DNA from: Diplocarpon mali | Taxonomy: Eukaryota > Ascomycota > Leotiomycetes > Helotiales > Drepanopezizaceae | Length of the DNA: 64,000 nucleotides | Assembly: GCA_024741835.1 (NCBI GenBank) | Contig: JAENRP010000180.1 | Coordinates: 25,436 to 89,435, forward strand | Direction: 5' to 3' | Shown here: piece after piece, positions 33,642-45,700 of the stretch | Position numbering within the stretch: position 1 is the stretch's first letter | How the letters are laid out: the number at the start of each line of letters is the position of its first letter | Notes under the pieces: model-generated | Databases searched by the model: none | Told to the model about the DNA's origin: nothing | The model's input: the letters and a program-made list of their open reading frames with translations, nothing else | Translations under genes and position numbers: made by a program

Positions 33642-33998
33642 TCATCGGCCCGGTTCAGGAACGATTTTACCTTGGGGGGGAGGGGGTTCGCCCTCGGTCC
33701 TCTCCACGATGGTGCTCCCGGTATCGACATCCTGACTATTCTTGAGGCTGTCATTTTGAGTTTTGAGATGCGACGTAGAGGTGGTACCGAACTATGCAAG
33801 GAACGGCTTGTTCATTGCCACTTTCCGAGGTATCGTGGTCAGATCTGCGTGGGGCGTTGTGGGTTTGTGGCGGCTCAATGCTGTTCAGCGATGCCCAATT
33901 CCGTATTCCTGCATCAAATTTTCGTGCATCAGCCTCCGGCGGGACCACGATGATCCATCGTGTCGTGGCACCGCTGAGAACGATTCGGGAGCGTCGGA
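33642..33998 (-). CDS. 3' exons of an unrecognised gene, 5' end not found
   Basis: Two frames on the minus strand look coding. The upstream one (from an acceptor-like TAG ending at 33999) reads RIVLSGATTRWIIVVPPEAD, then ARKFDAGIRNWASLNSIEPP, and stays open to about 33800. The downstream one reads NSQDVDTGSTIVERTEGEPP and ends PQGKIVPEPGR with a stop at 33642-33644. A phase-compatible but weak intron (GTTCCT donor, CAAG acceptor) could join them. No initiating exon was found upstream. The protein is not recognised. It may be a real short gene convergent with EMC2, or chance. Confidence 0.35.
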
Positions 33999-35991
33999 CT
34001 AGCGAATCATCACGACGGCGATGGAATTAGGCGCATTTGAAAGTGGATGATTCGGTGCCCAACTGTTTTACGAGGAGCGGTGACGGAGATTGACGGGATT
34101 TGCTCTTGACTCGAGAGGCTCTGGCATCTCGGGACTGGCCGGCGAAAAGCGGGCATGCTCTTGGGGGATGACTCTTCGTGACAACACGGGTGCTTGGTTT
34201 GCGCAGAGGCCTGCTAGGACACTGTACATGTATATAGAGGTATATATAAATGACAATGGCCTTGGACAGGCTTGCCACATGACAGCCGATGATCCCGATT
34301 GCCTCACATTCCTCCCGACCGACCGACTCCCAGACAATTCCCCTTCCAGCGGCCGCAGAATCTGCAGCTCTCATCCCACCGACCTCCCATTCCCCTCATC
34401 AACGCATTATGAAGCATCGCCACTATCCAACATATCACATGCTCACCAGAAAAAAACCGCTCAACGACTGAGGGGAATTCAGGAGATCCCAGCCCCGAGC
34501 TGCACACATCTTGCCTCTAGTAGTTCTCAGCCATCAACCCTTGGACTGGTGTTCACGTCCGAGGTGAATATTCCTCTGCTCTGTCGGAGTTGAGGAGCGC
34601 AGACCACATAGCGCCAACGTGGGTCAGCCTGCGTTTACGGTACTACCCGCCGTCATTGGGTCTCAAAGCAAGGAGGCCACGGCAACAAACGGATAACAGG
34701 TCGCCCCCGGCAACAGAGGTTTTGAGCCATAGACAAACAGTCAACAAGCACATTACCTCCCTCAGGTAAGGTCGGTCTCATACCACGCCACGGCAGGAAA
34801 CAAATACAGTCGTCCGGCCCCCGCATCGCATCGCCATTGACAACTTCAACCCCATCGCATCGCATCGAAAACTCCAACCCCATCGCCCATCGCCCTCGTC
34901 TCTCCTCCCCCCCCACCTCGGACGAATTCTTCCTCCACCCTCCTCCAACACCAAGCCCTGTCGCAGAAGGCCGGCCCTTGAGTTTCGGATCCTGCCTAGG
35001 CAAAGTCTTGGACACGTCCAGGTTCCACTCTGACAGGTACGCTCATACTGCGCTTCCCTTTCCTATTCTTTTGACTTCCTCGCCGGCACCTGTTTGGGCG
35101 TGATGGCGCAATGGTTCGTGTTTGATCGGCCTGCATCATCAGCCTCGGGGGAGAGAGGCCGACTGATGGGTGCGGGATGGCACGCAAGGCCGGGACATGA
35201 TGGGATGAAGTGCATTGGACATGACGAGCTTCGACAACATGGATGAGCAGAGAAATGTGGAAGTGTGGATGCATTTGTGCCTGGGCGTGGGCCGCTGGGC
35301 CAATCCGTATTTACGCCTGCTCCCCTGCTTCCTCCGACTGCCCTGGTGTTGGGCCCAAATGGAATGAATGGAATGGAAGGGTCTCCACTCCTGAAGTTTG
35401 CGCTAACATTTGACCCCCCTCCTTCAGCAACGACCTAAAACAAATTTACTCTGCGAAACCGCATGCACTTGTTGCTCCCACTCATCTCTCATCTGGTCTC
35501 GCGCAACCTTCCACCGGCCTCCCACAAACGAACCTACCTGCGCCATTCCTATCGCCCATCGCCGTCGTCATCGCCTTCGTCATCGCCATCGCCATCGCTG
35601 TCCTCGTCGCTGTCCTCCTCTCCCCAACCCCGCAATCGGCTTCCTTGATCAGACGCTCCGTGCGATCCGGCTCAGGTGTCAGTCGCATCGCACTTGTGCG
35701 TCACAGCTGCCCACGCCCCATCAGCGCCGTTTGCCTCGGAACAGCCCGCTATCATTCCATCTGTTCCAAATCAACAACCCTACAAGCGCCAACGACCCTA
35801 CACCTACATTCACGTCAAACCTCCCAGATCGACGGTTCGTCGCCATCTATCCGCTGTTGAAGGAGAGATCGGATTTCGTGCGGCTGCACTAGGGCACATC
35901 CCTCGTCCCAAAACCCTTTTCAGGAAATCTCCACTCCGGCTCTCTCTGGTAGAAGCCGCGAGCGAGAGATACATCCTGATCAGGATTCCCG
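33999..35991. other. Intergenic / probable 5' UTR of the ULD gene
   Basis: This holds the likely promoter and leader of the ULD coiled-coil gene. It contains CT-rich tracts and imperfect repeats of catcg/gccatc (34850-34870 and 35560-35625). The plus frame 35676-35999 is open, but it is out of phase with the downstream coding exon and is taken as leader. Part of this stretch could also hold missing 5' exons of the minus-strand gene at 33642-33998. Confidence 0.4.
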
Positions 35992-38610
35992 ATGCGTAAG
36001 CCTTCTTCCTCCAATTGTACCACCCCACCTTGAATCAATGCTAAGCATCTGCCACAGCCCCCAGAACTACAATTACAATCGACTCTCAGCACTCTCCTAC
36101 TGCCAGCTCTCGATCAGACTCCCGGTCGAATTCTTTCACCGACGAAGAGGGATCATCAGGTACCGGCGTCCACGTCCCCTCACATGTCGGTAGCAACGAT
36201 TATTCTGACCCTTTAGACGAGTCTTGGGATCCAGTCTACTCCGACGAGATCGAGCCTTCGGAGTCGGCCTCACGCCCGGCCTCACGCCCCCGAACAGGTG
36301 CAAGATATAGGACGAGTGAGAGTCGACCACCTCTCGCCTCGCGAGCTCCAGTTCGCAGAAACACGACCAACGAGCGAGAATCTCGCCGACCGCCCGTCTC
36401 CCGCGTTCACCGGCAACCAGTGCCGGCACCACCGTCAAGCGTGGACCCCCAAGAAGACTTTCCGGGCTATGGCCGAGGCTACCCTGCACCACAATCCGGG
36501 CCGTATGGTGTGAGGGGGCCTCAGCCAGGCTATGCACCGAGTTCCTACTCCGTCCCGGGCGGAGGAGGGTATGCGCCTCCGTTTGGAGGAGCACCTCCCC
36601 AAGGCGCCTTGACGCATTACGGAGGACCGGGTGGGTACCCATACCCCCCACAAAACCCCTTCTCTCCACAGCCACCCCCCACGCCTGGCGGAGCTGGTTA
36701 CTTCAATGGGAATCATCACCCGATGTCGAGCCACAGCTCTCCAGCTCCATACAATGGCCATGATATGGTGCCGCACCCACAATACAACAACTTCGGTGCT
36801 GGCTATCCCCCAAACCCGTATCAACAAATTGCCCCCCCTCAACACCAGCAGCAGTACATGCCGCATCATCCTCACTGGCCACCCAGTGACCACGTTTCCG
36901 CTGCCGGTACACCGCAACTAGATCCCGAGACCGAGAAGAAGCTCGCGGTGCTCGATGTCATGATGAAGCAGCAGCAACTCGACAGGGAAAAGGCAGAAAG
37001 AGAGGAAGCGGAGCAGCGGGCGAGAGAGGAGCGGGCTCGGCAAGAAGAAGCTGCTGCAAAGAGAGCTGCCGAAGAACGGGCAGCTTGGGAGAAGAAGATG
37101 GAAGATGAGAAGCAGGCTGCCCTCGCAGCTTACGAGGCGTCTCAGAAGGCTGCTGCCGAAGCTAGAGCTATTGCCGAGAAGAAGGCCGCCGAAGAAAAAG
37201 CTGCCTGGGAGAAGAAACTCGAGGAGGAAAAAAGACAAACGCTTCTCAGCTATGAAGCAGCACAAAAAGCAGCCGCCGAAGCGACAGCTGCTGCTGAAAA
37301 GAAAGCTGCAGAAGAAAAGGCTGCTTGGGAACGCAAATTGGAGGAGGAGAAGCGCCAAACGCTACTGAATTACGAAGCTGCTCAAAAGAAGGCGGCTGAC
37401 GACCAAGCGGCGGCAGCCAAAAAAGCAGCAGAGGAGAAGGCTCAATGGGAGAGGAAGCTCGAAGAGGAGAAGAAGATCGCGTTGCTGAACTACGAGGCTG
37501 CACAAAAAGCTGCAATGGAGGCGGCTGCAGAGACTGCGAAGAAGCTCGCCGACGAAAAAGCTGCATGGGAAAAGAAGCTCAAGGAGGAGCGAGAACAGGC
37601 CATGGCCAAGGGTGTCGAAAATGCCAAGAAGGCGGCTGCTGCCGAGGCAAAGAAGGCAGAGGAGAAGGCTGCTGAGGAGCAGGCAAAGGCTGATGCTGCT
37701 GCCGAGCTTGCCAAAGTCAAAGCAGAGGCCGCTGCTGAGGCTGCGAAGGCGAAGGAGGAGGCCGCCAAGTTGAGGAAGGAGGCGGAGGACAACGAGGCAA
37801 AGTTGAAGAAAGAAGCAGCAGACGCTTTGGCGAAAGCATTGTGCCCGCCTCCAGAAGACAAGAAGAAGCCGATTCGGTTCAAGGATGCGGTGGGAAGAAA
37901 GTTCAGTTTCCCTTTCCATCTGTGTGCGACTTGGCAAGTAAGTAAAAAATCCTCCGCTTCCACATCATGCACTGACGAGTTCTAGGGCATGGAAGAATTA
38001 ATCAAGCAGGCCTTCCTGCATGTTGAAATCATCGGCCCTCACGTTCAGCACGGCCATTACGACCTGATCGGTCCAAATGGGGAAATCATCCTCCCGCAAG
38101 TCTGGGAAACGATGATTGAACCAGATTGGGCCGTGACAATGCACATGTGGCCGATGCCTGAGCCAAAAAGCCCTCCCGAGGGCGACAACGTCGGCCCACC
38201 CCCGGGCCATCACTTTCACCCGGGAGAGAGGCCACGAAGCAGCCACCGACCCGGTGGCGTCGGTGGTCGCGGCCCTCCCCCAGGATCTAGGAGCAGTGCT
38301 GCCGGGCCCGTCCCCCCGCCTCCACCCCCCGGCTGGCAGAGTGGCCAAGCGTCAGCTCCTCGATCCGGCGGTCACCCCCGAGATCACCGCCCTGGCGGCG
38401 CCCCTGTCATGGTCGTCAAGCCTGGTTCCCCTCCGCCTAAGAAGAAAAAACCAGAGGCTAAAGGATTGATGAATTGGATGGCCGGGAAGCCCGCTAAGCC
38501 GTCGGGAAAAGGTAGGTACCAGAATACAAGCCGGATCCTCTTGAAGCAACTTGCTGACCACAAACCTAGGTCCAAAAAAAGCTGAACCCGACCCGTGTGT
38601 CGTGATGTAA
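35992..38610 (+). CDS. ULD (ubiquitin-like) coiled-coil protein with 40-residue repeats and CaaX box
   Basis: Exons are 35992-35995 (ATG plus one base), 36058-37937, 37986-38511 and 38570-38610, giving 816 aa. Residues 1-120 are Ser/Arg-rich. About 120-290 is Gly/Pro/Tyr-rich and disordered (GYGRGYPAPQSGPYGV). About 300-600 is an Ala/Lys/Glu coiled coil built from an exact 40-residue repeat. A fungal ubiquitin-like domain follows (PIRFKDAVGRKFSFPFHLCA, HYDLIGPNGEIILPQVWE, then WAVTMHMWPMPE). A Pro/Gly linker and KKKKPEAKGLMNWM lead to the C-terminus AEPDPCVVM, a CaaX prenylation motif predicted to be farnesylated. The start is chosen because its reading frame is closed by TGA just upstream and the intron is in phase. 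Molecular function is unknown; a membrane-tethered scaffold is inferred. Confidence 0.85.
37071..37640 (+). repeat. Intragenic 120-bp tandem repeat (40-residue coiled-coil units)
   Basis: The element encoding (A)EEKAAWEKKLEEEK recurs with its Glu-Glu codons at 37071, 37191, 37311, 37431 and 37551, exactly 120 bp apart. Each unit continues with a (T/A)LL(S/N)YEAAQKAA segment and an Ala/Lys-rich tail. Synonymous differences between units show the array is not recent, while indel-free spacing shows the period is under constraint. The last unit diverges after its first third. Confidence 0.9.
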
Positions 38611-41600
38611 TTGCTTTTCTGTGACCCCTATCGTCGCCCAGATACCAGCTCGGGTCTCGTGCGCAGAAGATCGATCTTGTATTTTGTTACCAGCATGCGG
38701 AACCGAACAGCTTCCGAAACTTTCGCCATAATTATGGATCCAAGCTACTCGATTCACCATTTGTCTCCTGGGACATGTGTCACGGTTATGGGAGGAACGT
38801 TGTCTGATTTGGTTTCTTGCTACTCTATTCAGGATTTCTTCTTTTTGTCAGGAACATGTGCTGGCATGGGAGATGGTGGAGCACGGAAGGGCTTTACAGG
38901 TTCAGGGAGGCATGTTTTTTTCCCAGTCCGCAAGATTGGGTTTTGGCTGTCTCACAAAGGGGTCGTTAGACGTGGTTGTTGCTTTGTGTATCTCCTTCAC
39001 TCTTGGTTGATTCGGCGTTGTTTGGGATTGCACTTTTGGTTTATTTTGCATCCCCCCCCCCACCCCCTCCCTGTTGGTCTTGAAAGCGTCTACTTAGCGT
39101 GCGAAATCTTGATACCTACCTCTACGGGCCTTTTTTCTGGGATTTGAAGGATAAAAAATATGAAGGAAGAAAAATGTTTGGAGAAGGTGTGTGGATGTGA
39201 TGTGGTTGGCATTGAATTTTGAATTTTGAAATGTAAGAGGGCAAGTGAGTTAGGCGATGGACCAGGAGAGCTTGAAAGGTCTTTCGCAGAAAGGTGTTTG
39301 TTCTTGTTTATATTAGTACCGGACTTTGGCGCGCTGAGGACTGGTAAACTTTGCTTTTAGTATACCTGATAGATCGTTCATAGCAAGCAACATGCCTTTC
39401 TTCTTTAAATATGCTTGCTCACTTAGTTTTGAATATGTGTGCGGGCTGTGGGTGTGAGATGTGCCGCTTAGATATCGCGCAGTGGATTTTGAAATTCGAG
39501 TGATGTCGTGACTATCGCCAGCTCCCAAGTCGTGTGTATGACCGGTGAAATGCAGTGCTCACCTCGTCGTAGGCCTGAACAATCTTGTAGCAAAGTTGCT
39601 CCGACCTATCCAAGTGCAACATTTCCTACATCTTGGAAGCGAATCATATATCTTGTGTATAGCGGTATACTAGCCTATAATGAAGCGAGCAAGACGCGCC
39701 CCTATTCTCGCTCGTCCTTCACCTTACCCCTGTCTTGCTTTTTAAGCGCGCTCAATATCAACAATGGTACCCAGAACGGTCCAAGAGGATGTAAACAGCG
39801 CCCATTGTTCAAAACTAGATGAACCCCTATCAAGTATTTTTACACATGAATCTGAAGGCTAGACGGCAAAGGAATCAAGGTTCACTTCCAAGCTGAATCC
39901 ATCGGTTTTTCGATAGACGACCAACCGATATCATTCCTCGAGCTCAAATATCCTGCTTAAAGCCTCCCCAATAGCTTTCCCTCTTTCGACCTTTGGATCC
40001 TCTGCTGCGAGGAGTTTCTATCGGCAGCAGATCCAGGTGAAGATGCGGAAAGGGACCATCAGCGAAAGGAGTGATTCTGTTCACGGGAATGCCCACCCCA
40101 GCGTCCGTGGTTGATTGCAAAGACCCGCTGCAACACCTTGTCCAGACCGAGTGTCGACATGGCAAGAAAACATGCGAAAGAGCCGGGGGATGTTGGGTTC
40201 CGGGTCCGCTCGGGGCCGGGGGCCAAAACGAGCCCTGTCGAGTTGGCCGACCGGGTTCCATATCGCAATAGCTCTTTGCACATGGCTAGCAGAGAGTCAG
40301 GAGGCTCAGTCTGCCGGGACGAAGATGAGGTCGATGCGTAGAAGAGCAACCGAACCACGCCAGCGGGAGCGGGAGTAGCCGGGAGAGCGGGGTCTTCCCG
40401 GCCACACCTTGCTCTGCTCTTTCGGGCGAAGCTCGAGCCTGACCTCGAGAAACAAGTTCAGCTCTACCTTGCTCGACTACATTCTTCAGTCGGAGGCTGA
40501 AAGAATGAGGGTGGTAGAGCTGGCAGTGATTGAATATTCGGAAGCCACCAGAATTTCAAAATGGTGTTGCGACACGTGATGGGACATCACCCGCGAGTAC
40601 CGTCTCTGCTGAGGCATTGTACTTCGTACGGTTCTGGGCGTAAGTAGACTTCTTTTTCTGACATGGGTGTTGATACTGCATGTAAGGTCAAGCTTTCCTG
40701 TGTCAGGCAATAAGACAAGCGAGGGGGCCTCTAGTATGGACCTGAGCTCCACCAGAACCTGCAAGTAATAGCTCGTCTCTGCATTGAATCGACTCTCTTC
40801 TCGAGTCCTTCTTCCTTGCTCTCTGTCCCGGTGGGACGACGGCACATGCTTGGCCGCAAGTAGTCTATGATGTCAATTGCGGGCTAACAGAAAGGAAGGC
40901 AATTGCTAAGATTGAGATGTCTTCAGAATAACAAGCTGATAGAATCTCAAGGTGTAGATTCTGAGTTCTACGGAGCTGCAGGAGCTATGAACAAGGTACG
41001 ATTACATGAGCACAATCCTTGTATATTCCAACACAAGCTTTATCCAAGCCCGAGACCCGTGTTCAACAGGTACGCCGGATCTGTTACAAGACCATCCCCG
41101 CCACCTGTGTTTGAATGGGTCCCGCTCCAGCCATCATACGACACTGTCTTTGGATGTTAAGCTCCAACTTGCTGGTTAGCTTGCCTGTTCGGCGACTGGC
41201 CCTGTCAAGTAGGTAAAGGCAAGTCAAGTCGTCTCTGACCTCTTGCTCATGTGCTCCAGCCACAAGGAGTAGGTGGAGGAGTAGGAGGACAAGGAGAAGA
41301 AGAAGCCTCTGGGGATTGGCTCACCGCCACCATCAACTACTTCAAATCAACACATCACGGCACGCACAAGCCGCGTGGTCAATGCAACAGATCCTCGTCC
41401 CCTCACGTGACTTAACAATTACACAGACGTCGGCACGATCTTGACGAAATCCAGTCCCGCCAGAAGGCCTTATTATCGTACCTCAGGTAAGCAACGGTGT
41501 GCCGATTCCATGGCGGGGCGGGTGAAGCTTCAAGTTTCGCATTAGACCACAGCTTCCCAGGTGACCTCCAGGATTGCCCTTGAGCTTTGTACATGACCAA

Positions 41601-42702
41601 GCAAGCAGTTCATTTCGCTGTCCTGCGCCACCTGTGGCCTGACTCTTTTCCCTGACCAGATTACCTGGGTGAGGTCTCTTGGCCGCATCGGAAGATTGAA
41701 AGCGAGTACGATCAGCCCTTGCGGGATTGAACTGGAATGGCTGCACGGCGTCTGCCTTTTTCCTTTTGCGACTGTTCGACATGCCATGTATAGACTGGGA
41801 GCGCAGGTTGGAATTCAAGTTGGACCTTGAGGACAACAGGCGAAAGACGTGCTCGTGCTCGTGCCCCAGCACAGGCGCAGTTCGCCGGTTACTTACGGTA
41901 CAAGGACCCCTAGAGTTCCTGGCCAAGATCGGTATAGACTTCGACTTTGCCTTTGACTTTGTGGGAAATGCTTGAGTTGCTTGTGTTGCTTGAATCGCAC
42001 CCAGCCTTCGGTCCGGCACCGTGCGTTGCTTGTGCTGGACAGCCAGTCATAACATTGCAGTCCATCGCGGGGCTCTGGATTGAAAGCTATACCTGATAAG
42101 ACGCCTTGCCAAAGAGTCGAGACCCGGGCATCGAGAGAGGGTGGAATCCAGATGCCGACCTTCTCTGCACCTGCATCTGCATCTGCTCTAGGACTTTATC
42201 CTATGTCATGTCATGTCTGCGTACTCAACACTCCAACCAAAAAGAATGGGAAGAGCCTTGAGGTGGGTGCGGCTTGATGATGACGAGACTGGAGATGGAG
42301 CCTTGTGTTCTACGAGCCCATACGGAAGAGACCCTGCCAGAACTTCTTGAGATGCTCTTGAGATGCTCTTGAGAGGCTCTTGAGAGGCTCTCTACACCGT
42401 ACAGCTGAGTAACCTCTCTTTGCCCGCAGACCTACCTAATAGGCACGAATGCGCTACGACCATCGGGGAAGGTAGATGCAGTGGCGTAGGCGGCGCGTCC
42501 ACTCGTGCCGCATCCTATCATTATCAATCAGCAGCCGGTCAATGAAGGAATATGGTGCCGTCACCGTCGCCATCACCGCCCCCTTCCTAAATGTGTGTAC
42601 TGCTTGCCTTGCCCTCTGCTTGATCTTCCCTTTTCTCCGCAAGCCCTACATGTTGCGCTTTCGGTTCCGCTTTCGTATTTGCAATTCCTCGCAAGCATCA
42701 TC
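38611..42702. other. 4-kb region without recognised genes
   Basis: This is the longest gene-free stretch in the window. It has a poly-C tract at 39051-39061 and AT-rich 3' UTR-like sequence to about 39,300. Scattered short ORFs (minus 41483-42019, 178 codons; minus 40486-40845) show no domain or splice chain. The right end is the promoter and leader of the ABC transporter. A non-coding RNA or orphan gene cannot be excluded. Confidence 0.45.
42346..42392 (+). repeat. Short tandem repeat (~11 bp unit)
   Basis: Four imperfect copies of gagatgctctt / gagaggctctt stand in tandem, upstream of the ABC transporter gene. Confidence 0.75.
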
Positions 42703-45700
42703 ATGACGAGGCTCACTGAAGATACAGGTACCGAGGTCGAGCGCCAGCCCGCCGACCCCATAGCCGCAGCCCAGGATCCCAACCATGATGAGCCGCTGGA
42801 CATCGATGGCTCTGAAAAGGAGTACATGAAGATAACGGCGCAAAACCATCATGCGAGCCGCCAGGGCTTATCAGAGGAAGGGCGCGGATCCGGGGATGAG
42901 AAGAGACCGCAGGTGGACCGGACCAAGAGCCATGCCACAGACGCCAGTGCTTTCTCGAGGACCGACTCGTACACTGATCGCCCGGTGGACGAGAAGCCGT
43001 GGCATAAGAAGCTGAATCCGTTGAAATGGGGCAAGGTGCCGCCGATTCCCGAGAAGCGCGAGGTATCGAGAGAGCACACAGCATCTTTCTTGAGCTTGGT
43101 GTACTTCCAATGGGTTGCGCCCATCATGTCGGCAAGTCGCTCCTAACTCGCTGTGAATTCGCGGCTAACAATACACAGGTTGGTTACAAGCGACAGCTTG
43201 AGCAGAACGATATCTGGACGGTCAATCCAAGCCGCTCGGCCGAAATAATGACTTCAAAACTACAGGCCTCTTTCGGTCTACGCGTGGCTAGAGGTGACAA
43301 ATATCCTCTGCTATGGGCTATGCATGAGACTTTTAAATTCGAATTCTGGTTTGGTGGCATGTGTCAATTCGTCTCGAACATTCTCCAAGTCGTGTCTCCA
43401 TTTACACTCCGATATCTTATTCAATTCGCAACAGATGCCTATGAAGCACAGCAGACAGGTCAACCAGCGCCTCGTATTGGAAATGGTCTGGGGCTTGTGT
43501 TTGGAATCACTGCCATGCAGATGATTCAGAGTCTGGGCACGAACCACTTTATCTACCGCGGGATGATGGTGGGAGGCCAGGCCAGGGGGGTCCTCATTTC
43601 TGTTATATTCGAGAAGGCGATGAACATATCAGGTAGAGCTAAGGCTGGAGGGCGAGAAATAAAGGGCGAAGCAGAGACGTCTGAAGAGACCATTAACGAC
43701 GCCAAAGAAAATACCACCAACGCCAAGGACCAGATGAGAAAGAGCAGAGCACAAGTCGCAGCGGAAGCAGATCTAGGGGTCTCGGGCGATGGAACCGGGT
43801 GGGCGAACGGGCGAGTCGTGAATCTCATGTCTGTCGATACCTACCGAGTAGACCTGGCAGCAGGTCTGTTCCACATGGTTTGGACCGCGCCGATTGCGTG
43901 CATCATCACACTGGTACTGCTCATTGTCAACTTGACGTACAGCGCTCTGGCCGGATTCTCGCTCCTCGTGATTGGAATGCCACTACTAACAAAAGCCGTC
44001 AAGAGTCTCTTCGCTAGACGCAAGCTCATTAACAAAGTCACGGATCAGAGGGTGGGTCTTACTCAGGAGATCTTACAGTCTGTCAGATTTGTCAAGTTCT
44101 TTGGATGGGAGAGCGCTTTCCTGGGTCGACTTCAAGATATTCGGAACCAGGAAATCCGGATGATCCAGGTCCTGCTTGCCATCAGAAATGCTCTTAATGC
44201 GGTCTCGATGTCACTTCCGATTTTTGCATCCATGCTTGCATTCATCACTTACTCTCTCACGAGTCATAATTTAGCCCCGGCACATGTCTTCTCATCTCTC
44301 GCTTTATTCAACTCGCTTCGCATGCCGTTAAATATCTTGCCTCTGGTCATAGGACAAGTCACAGATGCTTGGTCTTCAATAATCCGTATCCAAGAGTATC
44401 TTCTCAGTGAAGAGCAAGACGATGAGGCTAGATTCGATCCGGACTGCGCCAGTGCTGTCGAATTGAAAGGTACCCACTTCACGTGGGAACGTACAGTGAC
44501 ACAAGATCCGGATCAGGCAGCTCCAACAGCCAAGAGCAAGGCGAATCTGAAGTCCGACAAGAAGGTCCAGAAAGAAACAGCTGAGACCGGGAAGAAAGCT
44601 GCCAAGCTTGCATCGTCGGGAATAGATGATATTTCAGGCGCTACGACCCCAGACGAGACGAGCACTCTCACTGAGGATCGTGAGCCGTTCAAGCTACAGA
44701 ACATGAACTTCAAAATCGGGCGCAATGAACTGGTCGCTGTTATTGGTGGTGTTGGCAGTGGGAAGAGCTCATTGTTGGCTGCTCTAGCTGGAGACATGAG
44801 GATGATCAATAGAGAGAAGAGTGAGATGATCATTGGGGCGAGCAGAGCGTTCTGCCCGCAGTATGCGTGGATTCAAAACGCGACGGTGAGAGAGAACATT
44901 TTGTTCGGGAAAAAGATGAGCAGGGACTGGTGAGTTTTGGAGGCTATCTCATTCATCGAACGTACTGACTGTATGCAGGTACCAAAAGGTAATCAGAGCG
45001 TGTGCATTGGAACCAGATCTGGAGATGCTTCCGCAAGGAGATCAAACGGAAATTGGCGAGCGTGGTATCACCGTCTCTGGTGGACAGAAACAACGCCTCA
45101 ATATTGCTCGGGCCATCTACTTTGACGCTGACTTGATTCTCATGGACGATCCGCTATCCGCTGTTGATGCTCACGTCGGCCGTCATATCTTCGATAATGC
45201 CATTCTGGGACTCTTGAAAGACAAAGCTAGAGTACTTGCAACGCATCAGCTTTGGGTTCTCAACCGCTGCGACAGGATAATTTGGATGGATGACGGCAGA
45301 ATCCAAGCTGTCGATACGTTTGATAACCTCATGAGAGATCACGCAGGTTTCCAACTGTTGATGGAATCCACCGCAGTGGAAGAGCGGCACGCAGAAGAGA
45401 AAAATGTCAACGAAGATGAGGCTGAGAGCGCTAAGAAGCTACAGAAAAAGAAGCGCAAGGGTGCTACTCTGATGCAGGCTGAGGAGAGGGCTATCAAGAG
45501 TGTGCCCTGGTCTGTTTATATTGACTACATCCGTGCTGGAAACTGGATCAACGCTCCTCTGGTTCTCATCTCCCTGCTCGCCTCCCAAGGAGCAAATATT
45601 GCCACCAGTCTTTGGCTATCCTGGTGGACGAGCGATAGTAAGCAAAATTACCCCTCCCATGATCCGATGTACTGATGCCTGTGTAGAATTCGGGTATTCG

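Noticed and set aside
35676..35999. Open frame upstream of the ULD gene as its first coding exon
   Set aside because: It begins with GTG, and splicing it at 35996 puts the downstream exon out of phase. The short ATGC exon is in phase.
42505..42702. N-terminal extension of the ABC transporter frame upstream of ATG 42703
   Set aside because: The frame is open but contains no ATG before 42703, and the extra peptide has no family similarity.
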